A DNA stretch of 41,160 nucleotides from Burkholderiales bacterium (GTDB lineage: Bacteria > Pseudomonadota > Gammaproteobacteria > Burkholderiales > SG8-39). Location of the stretch: contig JAICPQ010000001.1 of NCBI GenBank assembly GCA_025929745.1, positions 1 to 41,160 of the forward strand. The letters run 5' to 3'. The notes under the pieces are model-generated. The model worked only from the letters and a program-made list of their open reading frames with translations. It was not told where the DNA came from and made no database searches. Positions 30,887 through 38,781 of this stretch are shown here, one piece after another (position 1 is the stretch's first letter; each line of letters opens with the position of its first letter). Position numbers and translations under genes: made by a program.

Positions 30887-32062
30887 ATGGAAGAGATCTA
30901 TATCGTCGGCGCAGCCCGCACCCCGATCGGCAAATTCGGCGGCACGCTCGCCAAGACCCCGGCGGCCGACCTCGGCGCGCTGGTGATCCGCAAAGTGCTC
31001 GAACGCGCGCGTGTGTCGCCCGACCAAGTCTCCGAAGTCATCATGGGACAGGTGCTGGCTGCCGGCGTTGGTCAGAACCCGGCGCGCCAGGCGGCGATGA
31101 AAGCCGGCCTGCCGGAGATGATTCCGGCGATGACCATCAACAAGGTGTGCGGCTCGGGCCTGAAGGCCGCGATGCTCGGCGCGCAATCGATCGCGCACGG
31201 CGATGCCGACATCGTTGTCGCCGGCGGCCAGGAATCGATGAGCCTCTCGCCGCACGCGCTCATGGGCTCGCGCGAAGGCTTCCGCATGGGCGACGCCAAG
31301 ATGGTCGACACCATGATCGTTGACGGTCTTTGGGACGTTTACAACCAGTACCACATGGGCGTCACCGCCGAGAACGTGGCGAAGGAATACGCGGTCACGC
31401 GCGAAGAGCAGGACGAATTCGCGGTCAAGAGCCAGAACAAGACCGAGGCCGCGCAGAAGGCTGGAAAGTTCAAGGACGAGATCGTCACGGTCGAAATCCC
31501 GTCGCGCAAAGGCCCGGTCATGTTCGCCGACGACGAGTATCCGCGGCACGGCGCGACGCTAGAGGCGATGAAGAGCCTGAAGCCGGCGTTCGACAAGAAC
31601 GGCACCGTGACTGCCGGCAACGCCTCGGGCCTCAACGACGGCGCCGCCGCCGTCGTGCTCGCCTCGGCCAAAAAGGTGAAAGAGCTCGGCTTGAAGCCGC
31701 TGGCGCGCATCAAGTCGTTCGCCTCGGCCGGCGTCGATCCGAAATACATGGGCATGGGTCCGGTGCCGGCGTCGAAGCGCACGCTGGCGCGCGCCAGTTG
31801 GGAGCCGAAAGACCTGGATCTCATGGAGATCAACGAAGCTTTCGCCGCGCAGGCGATCGCGGTCAACCGGCAGATGGGCTGGGATACCTCCAAGGTGAAC
31901 GTGAACGGCGGCGCTATCGCGCTCGGCCATCCCATCGGCGCGTCGGGCTGTCGCGTTCTGGTGACGCTGCTTCACGAGATGCAGAAGCGAGATGCAAGGC
32001 GCGGCCTTGCGTCGCTGTGCATAGGCGGCGGTATGGGCGTCGCAATGGCGGTAGAACGATAG
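30887..32062 (+). CDS. phaA: Acetyl-CoA acetyltransferase (beta-ketothiolase)
   Basis: Thiolase of 391 residues condensing two acetyl-CoA into acetoacetyl-CoA, the first step to poly(3-hydroxybutyrate). The acyl-enzyme Cys88 is in NKVCGSG, followed by the active-site segments NEAFAAQA, GHPIGASG and CIGGG near the C-terminus. The positions match biosynthetic thiolases such as Cupriavidus PhaA. ATG 30887 has a strong AGGAGG 5 nt upstream and lies 8 nt after phaC. Confidence 0.95.
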   Translation: MEEIYIVGAARTPIGKFGGTLAKTPAADLGALVIRKVLERARVSPDQVSEVIMGQVLAAGVGQNPARQAAMKAGLPEMIPAMTINKVCGSGLKAAMLGAQSIAHGDADIVVAGGQESMSLSPHALMGSREGFRMGDAKMVDTMIVDGLWDVYNQYHMGVTAENVAKEYAVTREEQDEFAVKSQNKTEAAQKAGKFKDEIVTVEIPSRKGPVMFADDEYPRHGATLEAMKSLKPAFDKNGTVTAGNASGLNDGAAAVVLASAKKVKELGLKPLARIKSFASAGVDPKYMGMGPVPASKRTLARASWEPKDLDLMEINEAFAAQAIAVNRQMGWDTSKVNVNGGAIALGHPIGASGCRVLVTLLHEMQKRDARRGLASLCIGGGMGVAMAVER

Positions 32063-32072
32063 AAAAGGAAAA

Positions 32073-32882
32073 ATGAGAGACATGGGAAACCAGGCGGAAA
32101 TCGCACAACGGCCGGAGGTTTGGCGCGACGAAACGGTGCCCGTGGTGAAGCGCATCGTCTTCATTTCCGGCGGCATGGGGGGAATCGGCAGCGCGATCTG
32201 TAGGCGCCTTGCGCGCACCGGCCACACCGTCGTGGCCGGATGCCTGCCGGGATATGAAAAGAAGGCCGAGTGGCTCGAACAGATGCGCGGCCAAGGATGG
32301 CGCGTCCACGCCGCCGAGGGCGACGTCGCCGACTTCGATTCGTGCGCCGAGATGTTCTACAACGTCGCCTCGGTCGTCGGCCCGATCGACATCCTCGTGA
32401 ATAATGCCGGCATCACGCGCGATTCGGTGTTCAAGCGCATGACCGAGGCCGACTGGATGGCGGTCATCAACACCAACCTGAACAGCGTCTTCAACGTCAC
32501 TCGCCAGGTCGTCGACGGCATGTGCGAGCGCGGCTGGGGCCGCATCATCAACATCTCGTCGGTGAACGCAATCAAGGGGCAGTTCGGCCAGACCAACTAT
32601 TCCGCCGCGAAAGCGGGCATGGCCGGATTCTCCAAGGCACTTGCCCAAGAGGTAGTGCGTAAGGGCGTCACCGTGAACACCGTGTCGCCGGGTTATGTGG
32701 AGACCGACATGGTCATGGCGATCCGCAAGGAAATCCGCGACCAGATCGTCGCTTCCATCCCGATGGGGCGCCTCGCGAAGCCTGAGGAGATCGCGGCGGT
32801 CGTGGCCTTCCTTGCCTCGGACGAAGCCGGCTACATCACTGGCGCGAATATCTCGGTGAACGGCGGCATGCACATGATGTAG
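32073..32882 (+). CDS. phaB: Acetoacetyl-CoA reductase PhaB (first copy)
   Basis: SDR of 269 residues reducing acetoacetyl-CoA to (R)-3-hydroxybutyryl-CoA. SGGMGGIG is the cofactor loop, NNAGITRD follows, and Tyr/Lys lie in YSAAK. ISVNGGMHMM is typical of the PhaB C-terminus. It has a 26-residue N-terminal extension (starts MRDMGNQAEIAQRPEVWRDE) before the usual start near VKRIVFISGG. The start at 32073 has AAAGGAAAA upstream. The loop after beta-2 is AGCLPGYEKK, like NADPH-using PhaB. A second copy follows in tandem. Confidence 0.93.
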   Translation: MRDMGNQAEIAQRPEVWRDETVPVVKRIVFISGGMGGIGSAICRRLARTGHTVVAGCLPGYEKKAEWLEQMRGQGWRVHAAEGDVADFDSCAEMFYNVASVVGPIDILVNNAGITRDSVFKRMTEADWMAVINTNLNSVFNVTRQVVDGMCERGWGRIINISSVNAIKGQFGQTNYSAAKAGMAGFSKALAQEVVRKGVTVNTVSPGYVETDMVMAIRKEIRDQIVASIPMGRLAKPEEIAAVVAFLASDEAGYITGANISVNGGMHMM

Positions 32883-32885
32883 ACT

Positions 32886-32906
32886 GCCTCCTCCCCACGA
32901 GGAGGC
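32886..32906 (+). promoter_or_regulatory. Hairpin sequestering the ribosome-binding site of the second phaB
   Basis: GCCTCCTC (32886-32893) and GAGGAGGC (32899-32906) form a perfect 8-bp stem with a 5-nt loop. The 3' arm is the Shine-Dalgarno sequence of the gene at 32908. The 5' arm begins 3 nt after the first phaB stop, so a terminating ribosome would cover it and free the site. This suggests coupled translation of the two reductases. Confidence 0.7.
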
Positions 32907-32907
32907 C

Positions 32908-33654
32908 ATGGCGAAGCAAAGGACTGCCGTTGTCACCGGAGGTATGGGCGGCCTCGGTGAAACGATCTCCACCAAAATGGCGGGCGCGGGCTACCGCGTA
33001 GTCGTCACCTACTCGCCCTCGAACACCAAGTACCGTTCCTGGCTGGAAGAAATGAAGGGGCGCGGCTTTAACTTCGCCGCTTTCCCGGTGGACGTCGTCG
33101 ACTACGACGACTGCGCCCGCGTGTGCTCGCGCATCCAGTCCGAGGTCGGCCCGATCGACATCCTGGTCAACAACGCGGGCATCACGCGTGACATGACCTT
33201 CAAGAAAATGACGAAGGCCGACTGGGACGCGGTGATGCGCACCAACCTCGACTCCTGCTTCAACATGACAAAGCAGGTGATGGACGGCATGGTCGATCGC
33301 GGCTGGGGCCGGGTGATCAACGTTTCATCCGTTAACGGACAGAAGGGCGCCTTCGGCCAGACGAACTACTCCGCGGCAAAGGCGGGGATCCACGGCTTCA
33401 CCAAGGCGCTGGCGCTCGAAGTGGCGCGCAAAGGCGTCACCATCAATACCATTTCTCCGGGCTACATCGGCACGAAGATGGTGACTGCCATCCCGAAGGA
33501 AATCCTCGACTCGAAGATCCTGCCGCAGATCCCGATCGGCCGTCTCGGGAAGCCGGACGAAGTCGCCGGGCTCATCATCTATCTGTGCTCGGAGGAAGCG
33601 GCTTTCGTCACGGGCGCCAACATCTCCATCAACGGCGGTCAGCACATGTATTAA
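32908..33654 (+). CDS. phaB: Acetoacetyl-CoA reductase PhaB (second copy)
   Basis: SDR of 248 residues, about the normal PhaB length, a tandem paralogue of the upstream gene. It has TGGMGGLGE, NNAGITRD, SSVNGQKGAFGQTNYSAAK and ISINGGQHMY. The loop after beta-2 is VTYSPSNTKYRS, unlike the AGCLPGYEKK of the first copy, so the two may differ in NADPH/NADH preference. The start has GAGGAGG that is hidden in the 32886-32906 hairpin. Confidence 0.94.
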   Translation: MAKQRTAVVTGGMGGLGETISTKMAGAGYRVVVTYSPSNTKYRSWLEEMKGRGFNFAAFPVDVVDYDDCARVCSRIQSEVGPIDILVNNAGITRDMTFKKMTKADWDAVMRTNLDSCFNMTKQVMDGMVDRGWGRVINVSSVNGQKGAFGQTNYSAAKAGIHGFTKALALEVARKGVTINTISPGYIGTKMVTAIPKEILDSKILPQIPIGRLGKPDEVAGLIIYLCSEEAAFVTGANISINGGQHMY

Positions 33655-33662
33655 GGAGTACC

Positions 33663-34259
33663 ATGGGCACCATGGGCGTGACCGAAACGCAGCTCCGGCT
33701 GATCAAGAAATACCCGAATCGCCGGCTCTACGACACGAAGACGTCGAGCTACATCACGCTCGCCGACGTGAAGCAGATGGTGCTCAAGCAGGAGGAGTTC
33801 CAGGTCGTCGACGCGAAGAGCGGCGAAGACCTGACGCGCCAGATCCTGTTGCAGATCATCCTCGACGAAGAATCGGGCGGCGTGCCGATGTTTTCCTCGG
33901 CGCTGCTTTCGCAGCTCATCCGCTTCTACGGCCATGCCATGCAGGGCCTGATGGGCACGTACCTCGAGAAGAACATCCGCGCGTTCCAGGACATTCAGAA
34001 GACACTGCAGGAGCAGTCGCAGAAGATGTACGGCGACAACGCGCGCGGCACCCAGGACCTCTGGGCGCAGTTCATGAACTTGCAGGGCCCCGCCATGCAG
34101 AGCCTGATGCAGGCCTACATGGAGCAGAGCCAGAAGATGTTCGCGCAGTTCCAGGACCAGATGCAGAGCCAGGCGCGCAACATGTTCTCGGGCCTCTCCT
34201 TCCCCGGGTTTCCTTCTGGCAGCCAGAACAAAAGCGGCAACGACCCCGAGAAGTCCTAA
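33663..34259 (+). CDS. phaR: Polyhydroxyalkanoate synthesis repressor PhaR
   Basis: Regulator of 198 residues that binds DNA and PHA granules and controls phasin expression. The N-terminal PHB_acc_N domain is LIKKYPNRRLYDTKTSSYIT (about 13-32), followed by QMVLKQEEFQVVDAKSGEDLT and the second conserved domain with LLSQLIRFYGHAMQ. The C-terminal third is Gln/Met-rich and probably coiled. ATG 33663 has AAGGAGT upstream and lies 8 nt after the second phaB. It ends the PHA operon proper. Confidence 0.95.
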   Translation: MGTMGVTETQLRLIKKYPNRRLYDTKTSSYITLADVKQMVLKQEEFQVVDAKSGEDLTRQILLQIILDEESGGVPMFSSALLSQLIRFYGHAMQGLMGTYLEKNIRAFQDIQKTLQEQSQKMYGDNARGTQDLWAQFMNLQGPAMQSLMQAYMEQSQKMFAQFQDQMQSQARNMFSGLSFPGFPSGSQNKSGNDPEKS

Positions 34260-35526
34260 GGTAGGTTTCGTTTCTTTAGGCTGTCCGAAGGCGCTTGTCG
34301 ACTCGGAGCGCATCCTCACGCAGCTGCGCGCCGAGGGTTACGTCACCGCGCCCGATTACGCCGGCGCTGACCTCGTCATCGTCAACACCTGCGGCTTCAT
34401 CGACGCCGCGGTGCAGGAATCGCTCGACGCGATCGGCGAGGCGCTCGACGAAAACGGCAAGGTGGTGGTGACTGGCTGCCTCGGCGTGAAGCACGATCTC
34501 ATCAAGAGCACGCATCCCAAGGTGCTCGCCATCACCGGCCCGCACGACACGCCTGCGGTGATGAACGCGGTGCACCAGCACCTCCCCAAGCCGCACGATC
34601 CGTACACCGACCTGATCGGCGTAAAGCTCACGCCGCCGCACTACGCGTATCTCAAGATCTCGGAAGGCTGCAACCATCGCTGCACGTTCTGCATCATTCC
34701 CTCGATGCGCGGCGATCTCGTCTCGCGCCCGATCGCCGAAGTGATGCAGGAAGCCGAGAACCTGGTGAAGGCGGGCGTGAAGGAGCTCCTCGTCATTTCC
34801 CAGGACACGAGCGCGTACGGCGTCGACGTGAAATACCGAATCGGATTCGTGCGCGGCCGGCCGACGAAGACGCGCATGGCCGAGCTGTGCAGATCGCTCG
34901 GCGAGCTCGGCGCGTGGGTGCGTCTGCATTATGTTTATCCGTACCCGCACGTCGACGAAGTGATCCCGCTCATGGCCGAGGGCAGAATCCTTCCGTACCT
35001 CGACGTGCCCTTCCAGCACGCGAGTCCGCGTATCCTCAGGCTCATGAAGCGTCCCGCGAGCGCAGAGAAAGTGCTCGAGCGCCTCCGCGGCTGGCGCGCG
35101 GTTTGCCCTGAGATCACGATCCGCTCCACCTTCATCGTCGGCTTCCCGGGGGAAACGGAAGCGGAGTTCTCCCAGCTCCTCGCTTTTCTGGAGGAGGCGC
35201 AGCTCGACCGCGTCGGCTGCTTCGCATACTCGCCGGTCGAAGGCGCGGCGGCGAACGCGCTCCCGGACGCCGTGCCGCAGGCCATCAAAGAGGAGCGCCG
35301 CGCATGTTTTATGGCGCTGCAAGAGCGCATCAGCGCCGCGAAGCTGAAGGCCAAAATCGGCCGCACACTCAAGGTGTTGGTCGATGAACCGGGCGTCGGG
35401 CGCTCGAGCGCGGACGCGCCGGAGATCGACGGCGTGGTGAAGTTCCGCGGCGGAAAGGCCGGAGAATTGAGGGATGTCCTAATCGAGCGCGCGGACGCGC
35501 ACGATCTTTTCGGGAGACTGCAATGA
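34216..35526 (+). CDS. rimO: Ribosomal protein S12 methylthiotransferase RimO (start uncertain)
   Basis: Radical-SAM enzyme that adds a methylthio group to Asp89 of ribosomal protein S12. The N-terminal UPF0004 domain has GFVSLGCPKALVDSE, NTCGFID and TGCLG, each with a cluster-binding Cys. The radical SAM motif CNHRCTFC follows, and a C-terminal TRAM domain lies near LKVLVDEPGVGRSS. No ATG, GTG or TTG precedes the conserved N-terminus: the frame is open back to about 34108, but the first canonical start is GTG 34411, which would remove the first two Cys. CTG 34216 would give a normal-looking leader inside phaR. The stop overlaps the thiolase ATG as ATGA. Confidence 0.88.
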   Translation: MAARTKAATTPRSPKVGFVSLGCPKALVDSERILTQLRAEGYVTAPDYAGADLVIVNTCGFIDAAVQESLDAIGEALDENGKVVVTGCLGVKHDLIKSTHPKVLAITGPHDTPAVMNAVHQHLPKPHDPYTDLIGVKLTPPHYAYLKISEGCNHRCTFCIIPSMRGDLVSRPIAEVMQEAENLVKAGVKELLVISQDTSAYGVDVKYRIGFVRGRPTKTRMAELCRSLGELGAWVRLHYVYPYPHVDEVIPLMAEGRILPYLDVPFQHASPRILRLMKRPASAEKVLERLRGWRAVCPEITIRSTFIVGFPGETEAEFSQLLAFLEEAQLDRVGCFAYSPVEGAAANALPDAVPQAIKEERRACFMALQERISAAKLKAKIGRTLKVLVDEPGVGRSSADAPEIDGVVKFRGGKAGELRDVLIERADAHDLFGRLQ

Positions 35527-36707
35527 CCAGTCGGGAAGTGGTGGTGGTTTCGGGTGCGCGCACGGCGATCGGCGACTACGGGGGTGCGTTGAAGGAGCTG
35601 CCGGCGACCAAGCTCGGCGCGATCGCGATCAAAGAAGCGGTCGGGCGCGCGAAGGTAGAGCCCGCGCGCGTCGGCCACGTCGTCATGGGCAGCGTGATCC
35701 ATGGCGAGGCGAAGGACATGTACCTCTCGCGCGTCGCCGCGCTCGAGGCCGGCATCCCGGTCGGCACTCCGTGCCTCACCGTGAACCGGCTGTGCGGCTC
35801 GGGGCTCCAGGCGGTCGTGTCGGCCGCGCAGCACATCATGCTCGGCGACTGTGACGTCGCTGTGGCGGGCGGCGCCGAGAGCATGAGCCGCGCCGCGTAT
35901 TTCCTGCCCGCCGGCCGCTGGGGCCAGCGCATGGGCGACGCCACGGTGGTCGACGCGATGACTGGCGCTCTGCACGATCCTTTCGGCCACGGCCACATGG
36001 GCGTCACCGCCGAGAACATCGCGGCGAAATACGGATTCACGCGCGAGCAGCAGGACGAATTCGCGCTCTCTTCCCACCGCAAGGCGGCGAAGGCGATGGA
36101 GGCCGGCTACTTCAAAACCCAGATCGTTCCGATCGAGCTCAAGACGCGCAAGGGCGTCGAGCAATTCACCAGGGACGAGCACGTCCGCCCGGCGGCAACG
36201 AAGGACGATTTTTCGAAGTTGAAAACGGTGTTCAAGAAGGACGGCACCGTCACCGCCGGCAACGCTTCCGGCATCAACGACGCCGGCGCCGCGATCGTGC
36301 TGATGGAAGCGGCCGCGGCCAAGAAAGCCGGCGCGAAGCCGATGGCACGTCTCGTCGCCTACGCGCATGCGGGCGTCGAGCCGCAGGTGATGGGACTCGG
36401 CCCGATCCCGGCGGTGAAACGCGTGTTCGAGAAAGCGGGCCTCAAGCCGTCCGACATGGACGTCGTGGAGTCGAACGAGGCCTTCGCGGTGCAGGCGATG
36501 GCGGTCACCAAGGACCTCGGCCTCGATTCCGCGAAGGTCAACCCGAACGGCGGCGCGGTGGCGCTCGGCCACCCGATCGGCGCGACCGGCGCGATCCTTA
36601 CCGTGAAAGCGCTCTACGAACTCGAGCGCACGCAGAAGCGCTACGCGCTCGTCACCATGTGCATTGGCGGCGGGCAGGGCATCGCGGCGATCTTTGAGCG
36701 AGTCTAA
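35523..36707 (+). CDS. bktB: Beta-ketothiolase, BktB-like
   Basis: Thiolase of 394 residues. Cys91 in NRLCGSG, the C-terminal GHPIGATG and CIGGGQGIAAIFER are intact. The sequence is much closer to BktB of Cupriavidus (REVVVVSGARTAIG, HDPFGHGHMGVTAEN, AKVNPNGGAVALGHPIG) than to the window's PhaA. BktB can condense propionyl-CoA with acetyl-CoA, giving 3-hydroxyvalerate monomers. It overlaps the rimO stop. The recQ start lies inside its 3' end. Confidence 0.9.
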   Translation: MTSREVVVVSGARTAIGDYGGALKELPATKLGAIAIKEAVGRAKVEPARVGHVVMGSVIHGEAKDMYLSRVAALEAGIPVGTPCLTVNRLCGSGLQAVVSAAQHIMLGDCDVAVAGGAESMSRAAYFLPAGRWGQRMGDATVVDAMTGALHDPFGHGHMGVTAENIAAKYGFTREQQDEFALSSHRKAAKAMEAGYFKTQIVPIELKTRKGVEQFTRDEHVRPAATKDDFSKLKTVFKKDGTVTAGNASGINDAGAAIVLMEAAAAKKAGAKPMARLVAYAHAGVEPQVMGLGPIPAVKRVFEKAGLKPSDMDVVESNEAFAVQAMAVTKDLGLDSAKVNPNGGAVALGHPIGATGAILTVKALYELERTQKRYALVTMCIGGGQGIAAIFERV

Positions 36708-38487
36708 ACCGCTCGCGCTGCTCCGGGAGGTCTTCGGGTATACAGAGTTCCGCGGTCACCAGGCCGAGGTGATCGAGCATGTCGCCGGCGGCGGCGACGC
36801 GCTCGTGCTGATGCCCACGGGCAGCGGCAAGTCGCTGTGCTATCAGATCCCCGCGCTGCTGCGCGACGGCGTCGGCGTGGTCGTGTCACCACTAATTGCG
36901 CTGATGCAGGACCAGGTCGCGGCGCTGGCCGAGCTCGGCGTGCGCGCGGCGTTCCTGAATTCGACCTTGACCGGCGCGCAGGCGGCGGAGGTGGAAGCGC
37001 GGGTGCGCCGCGGTGAGCTCGATCTCGTCTACGTCGCGCCCGAGCGGCTGCTGACACCGCGCTGCCTGGAGCTGCTCGCGCAAAGCCGGCTCGCACTCAT
37101 TGCCATCGACGAGGCGCATTGCGTGTCGCAATGGGGCCATGACTTCCGCCCGGAATACCTACAGCTCGCGGTCCTCGCCGAGCGCTTTGGCGGGGTGCCG
37201 CGCATCGCGCTGACCGCGACGGCGGATGCGCAGACGCGCGCAGAAATCATCGAGCGCCTCCGCCTGGGCGAGGCGCGAATTTTCGTGTCGAGCTTCGACC
37301 GCCCCAACATCCGCTATCGCATCGTGGAAAAGGACGACGCTCGGCGGCAGCTGCTCGACTTCATCCGCGCCGAGCACGCTGGAGAAGCCGGCATCGTTTA
37401 TTGCCTGTCGCGCAAGAAGACCGAGGAGACCGCGGCGTTCCTCGCCGATCAAGGCGTCGCTGCGCTCGCCTATCACGCCGGCATGGACGCCGAGCTACGC
37501 CGGCGCCACCAGGAGCGGTTTCAGCGCGAGGACGGGATTGTGATGGTGGCCACGATCGCTTTCGGCATGGGAATCGACAAGCCCGACGTGCGCTTCGTCG
37601 CGCATCTCGATCTGCCGAAAAGCGTCGAGAGTTACTACCAGGAGACCGGTCGCGGCGGTCGCGATGGGGTGGCCGCCGACGCTTGGATGGTCTATGGCGT
37701 GCAGGATGTCGTCCAGCTTCGCCGCATGATCGACGAGTCGGAGGCCGGCGAGGCGCAGAAGCGCATCCAGGCCGCCAAGCTCGATGCCATGCTCGCCCTT
37801 TGCGAGACCGCGGAGTGCAGGCGCGTACGGCTGCTCGGGTACTTCGGCGAGGCGGCAGGCCCGTGCGGCAATTGCGACACCTGTCTCGATCCGCCGGCGA
37901 TTTTCGATGGCAGCGTCGCGGCCCAACAGCTGCTCTCGTGTGTATATCGGACCGGCCAGCGCTTTGGCGCCCTGCACCTGATCGATGTGCTGCGCGGCGA
38001 GGCGACGCCGAAGGTCGCGCAGCGCGCTCACGATAAGCTCAGCGTTTTCGGCATCGGCCGCGAGCGCAACGCGCGCGAGTGGCGCGCGATCGTGCGCCAG
38101 TGCATCTCGCTCGGCCTTCTGGAAATCGATCACAATGCGTATGGCGCGCTGCGGCTTGCCGGCGAGAGCCGGGCGGTGTTGAAGGGCGAGCGCAGCGTCG
38201 CGCTTCGCGCCTGGCGCGAGCCGCGGCGCAGCGCCAGGGTGAAGCCATCGCGGGAAGCGCTCTCAGGCCCGGCGCACGAGCTTTTCGAGCGGCTGCGCGC
38301 CTGGCGCGTCGAAGCGGCGCGCCGTCACGGCGTTCCGGCCTACGTCATCTTCCATGACGCCACGCTGCGGGAGATCGCGCGCATGCGCCCATCGTCGCTC
38401 GATACGCTGCGCGGCATCTCGGGTATCGGCGCGCGTAAGCTCGAAGCTTATGGGGAAGAGATCGTCGGCTTGGTGCGAAGCGCCTGA
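36694..38487 (+). CDS. recQ: ATP-dependent DNA helicase RecQ
   Basis: 3'-5' helicase of 597 residues. Walker A MPTGSGKS is at 40-47, DEAH at 139-142 in DEAHCVSQWGHDFRPEY, and GMGIDKPDVRFVAH and QETGRGGRDG are conserved. A zinc-binding RQC segment has CRRVRLLGYFG and CGNCDTC. An RQC winged helix and a C-terminal HRDC domain (about 520-597) complete it. The start TTG 36694 overlaps the thiolase stop by 14 nt. Its 3' end overlaps the convergent small gene by 40 nt. Confidence 0.95.
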   Translation: MSESKPLALLREVFGYTEFRGHQAEVIEHVAGGGDALVLMPTGSGKSLCYQIPALLRDGVGVVVSPLIALMQDQVAALAELGVRAAFLNSTLTGAQAAEVEARVRRGELDLVYVAPERLLTPRCLELLAQSRLALIAIDEAHCVSQWGHDFRPEYLQLAVLAERFGGVPRIALTATADAQTRAEIIERLRLGEARIFVSSFDRPNIRYRIVEKDDARRQLLDFIRAEHAGEAGIVYCLSRKKTEETAAFLADQGVAALAYHAGMDAELRRRHQERFQREDGIVMVATIAFGMGIDKPDVRFVAHLDLPKSVESYYQETGRGGRDGVAADAWMVYGVQDVVQLRRMIDESEAGEAQKRIQAAKLDAMLALCETAECRRVRLLGYFGEAAGPCGNCDTCLDPPAIFDGSVAAQQLLSCVYRTGQRFGALHLIDVLRGEATPKVAQRAHDKLSVFGIGRERNAREWRAIVRQCISLGLLEIDHNAYGALRLAGESRAVLKGERSVALRAWREPRRSARVKPSREALSGPAHELFERLRAWRVEAARRHGVPAYVIFHDATLREIARMRPSSLDTLRGISGIGARKLEAYGEEIVGLVRSA

Positions 38488-38648
38488 AGCTCCTCCAGCC
38501 GGTCGATCTCTTCCGAGATGGCGGCGCGTTCTTCGAGCAGTCGGTTGAAGTGCACGTCGCACCCGGTGATCGGCCGCGGATGACGCGCGATCTCGCGCGC
38601 GATCGCTTCGCGGCGCTCGCGCAATTCGTGGATGCGGCTGGCAGCCAT
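38448..38648 (-). CDS. Small coiled-coil protein, 66 aa
   Basis: I do not recognise it. The 66-residue product MAASRIHELRERREAIAREI.. is strongly helical: two charged segments (5-25 and 42-60, the latter LLEERAAISEEIDRLEEL) look like an antiparallel coiled coil around a short turn with Pro, Gly and Cys. Longer frames upstream lose this character. TATGCT lies 6 nt before ATG 38648 with no Shine-Dalgarno sequence, the same pattern as at other gene starts here. It overlaps the recQ 3' end by 40 nt. Confidence 0.5.
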   Translation of the reverse strand: MAASRIHELRERREAIAREIARHPRPITGCDVHFNRLLEERAAISEEIDRLEELQALRTKPTISSP

Positions 38649-38757
38649 GCGCACAGCATAGACCTCTTCGCCGCCTGCCGTTGAGCGCCGCCAACGCGAG
38701 GCCAACCGGTTGAAGCGCCTTTGAATTTTGCCCTCGGCGCGCGCGCTTTTCGGCTGG

Positions 38758-38763
38758 CAAAAT
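38758..38763 (+). promoter_or_regulatory. Candidate -10 of the patatin-like gene
   Basis: CAAAAT, 18 nt before ATG 38782, in the 133-bp gap between the small coiled-coil gene and this gene. No good -35 is visible. The rest of the gap holds nothing I recognise. Confidence 0.3.
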
Positions 38764-38781
38764 CTCGCATTCACTAAGAGT

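Noticed and set aside
34935..36572. 545-residue minus-strand frame opposite rimO and the BktB-like gene
   Set aside because: Spans two well-supported plus-strand genes and has shadow-type composition.
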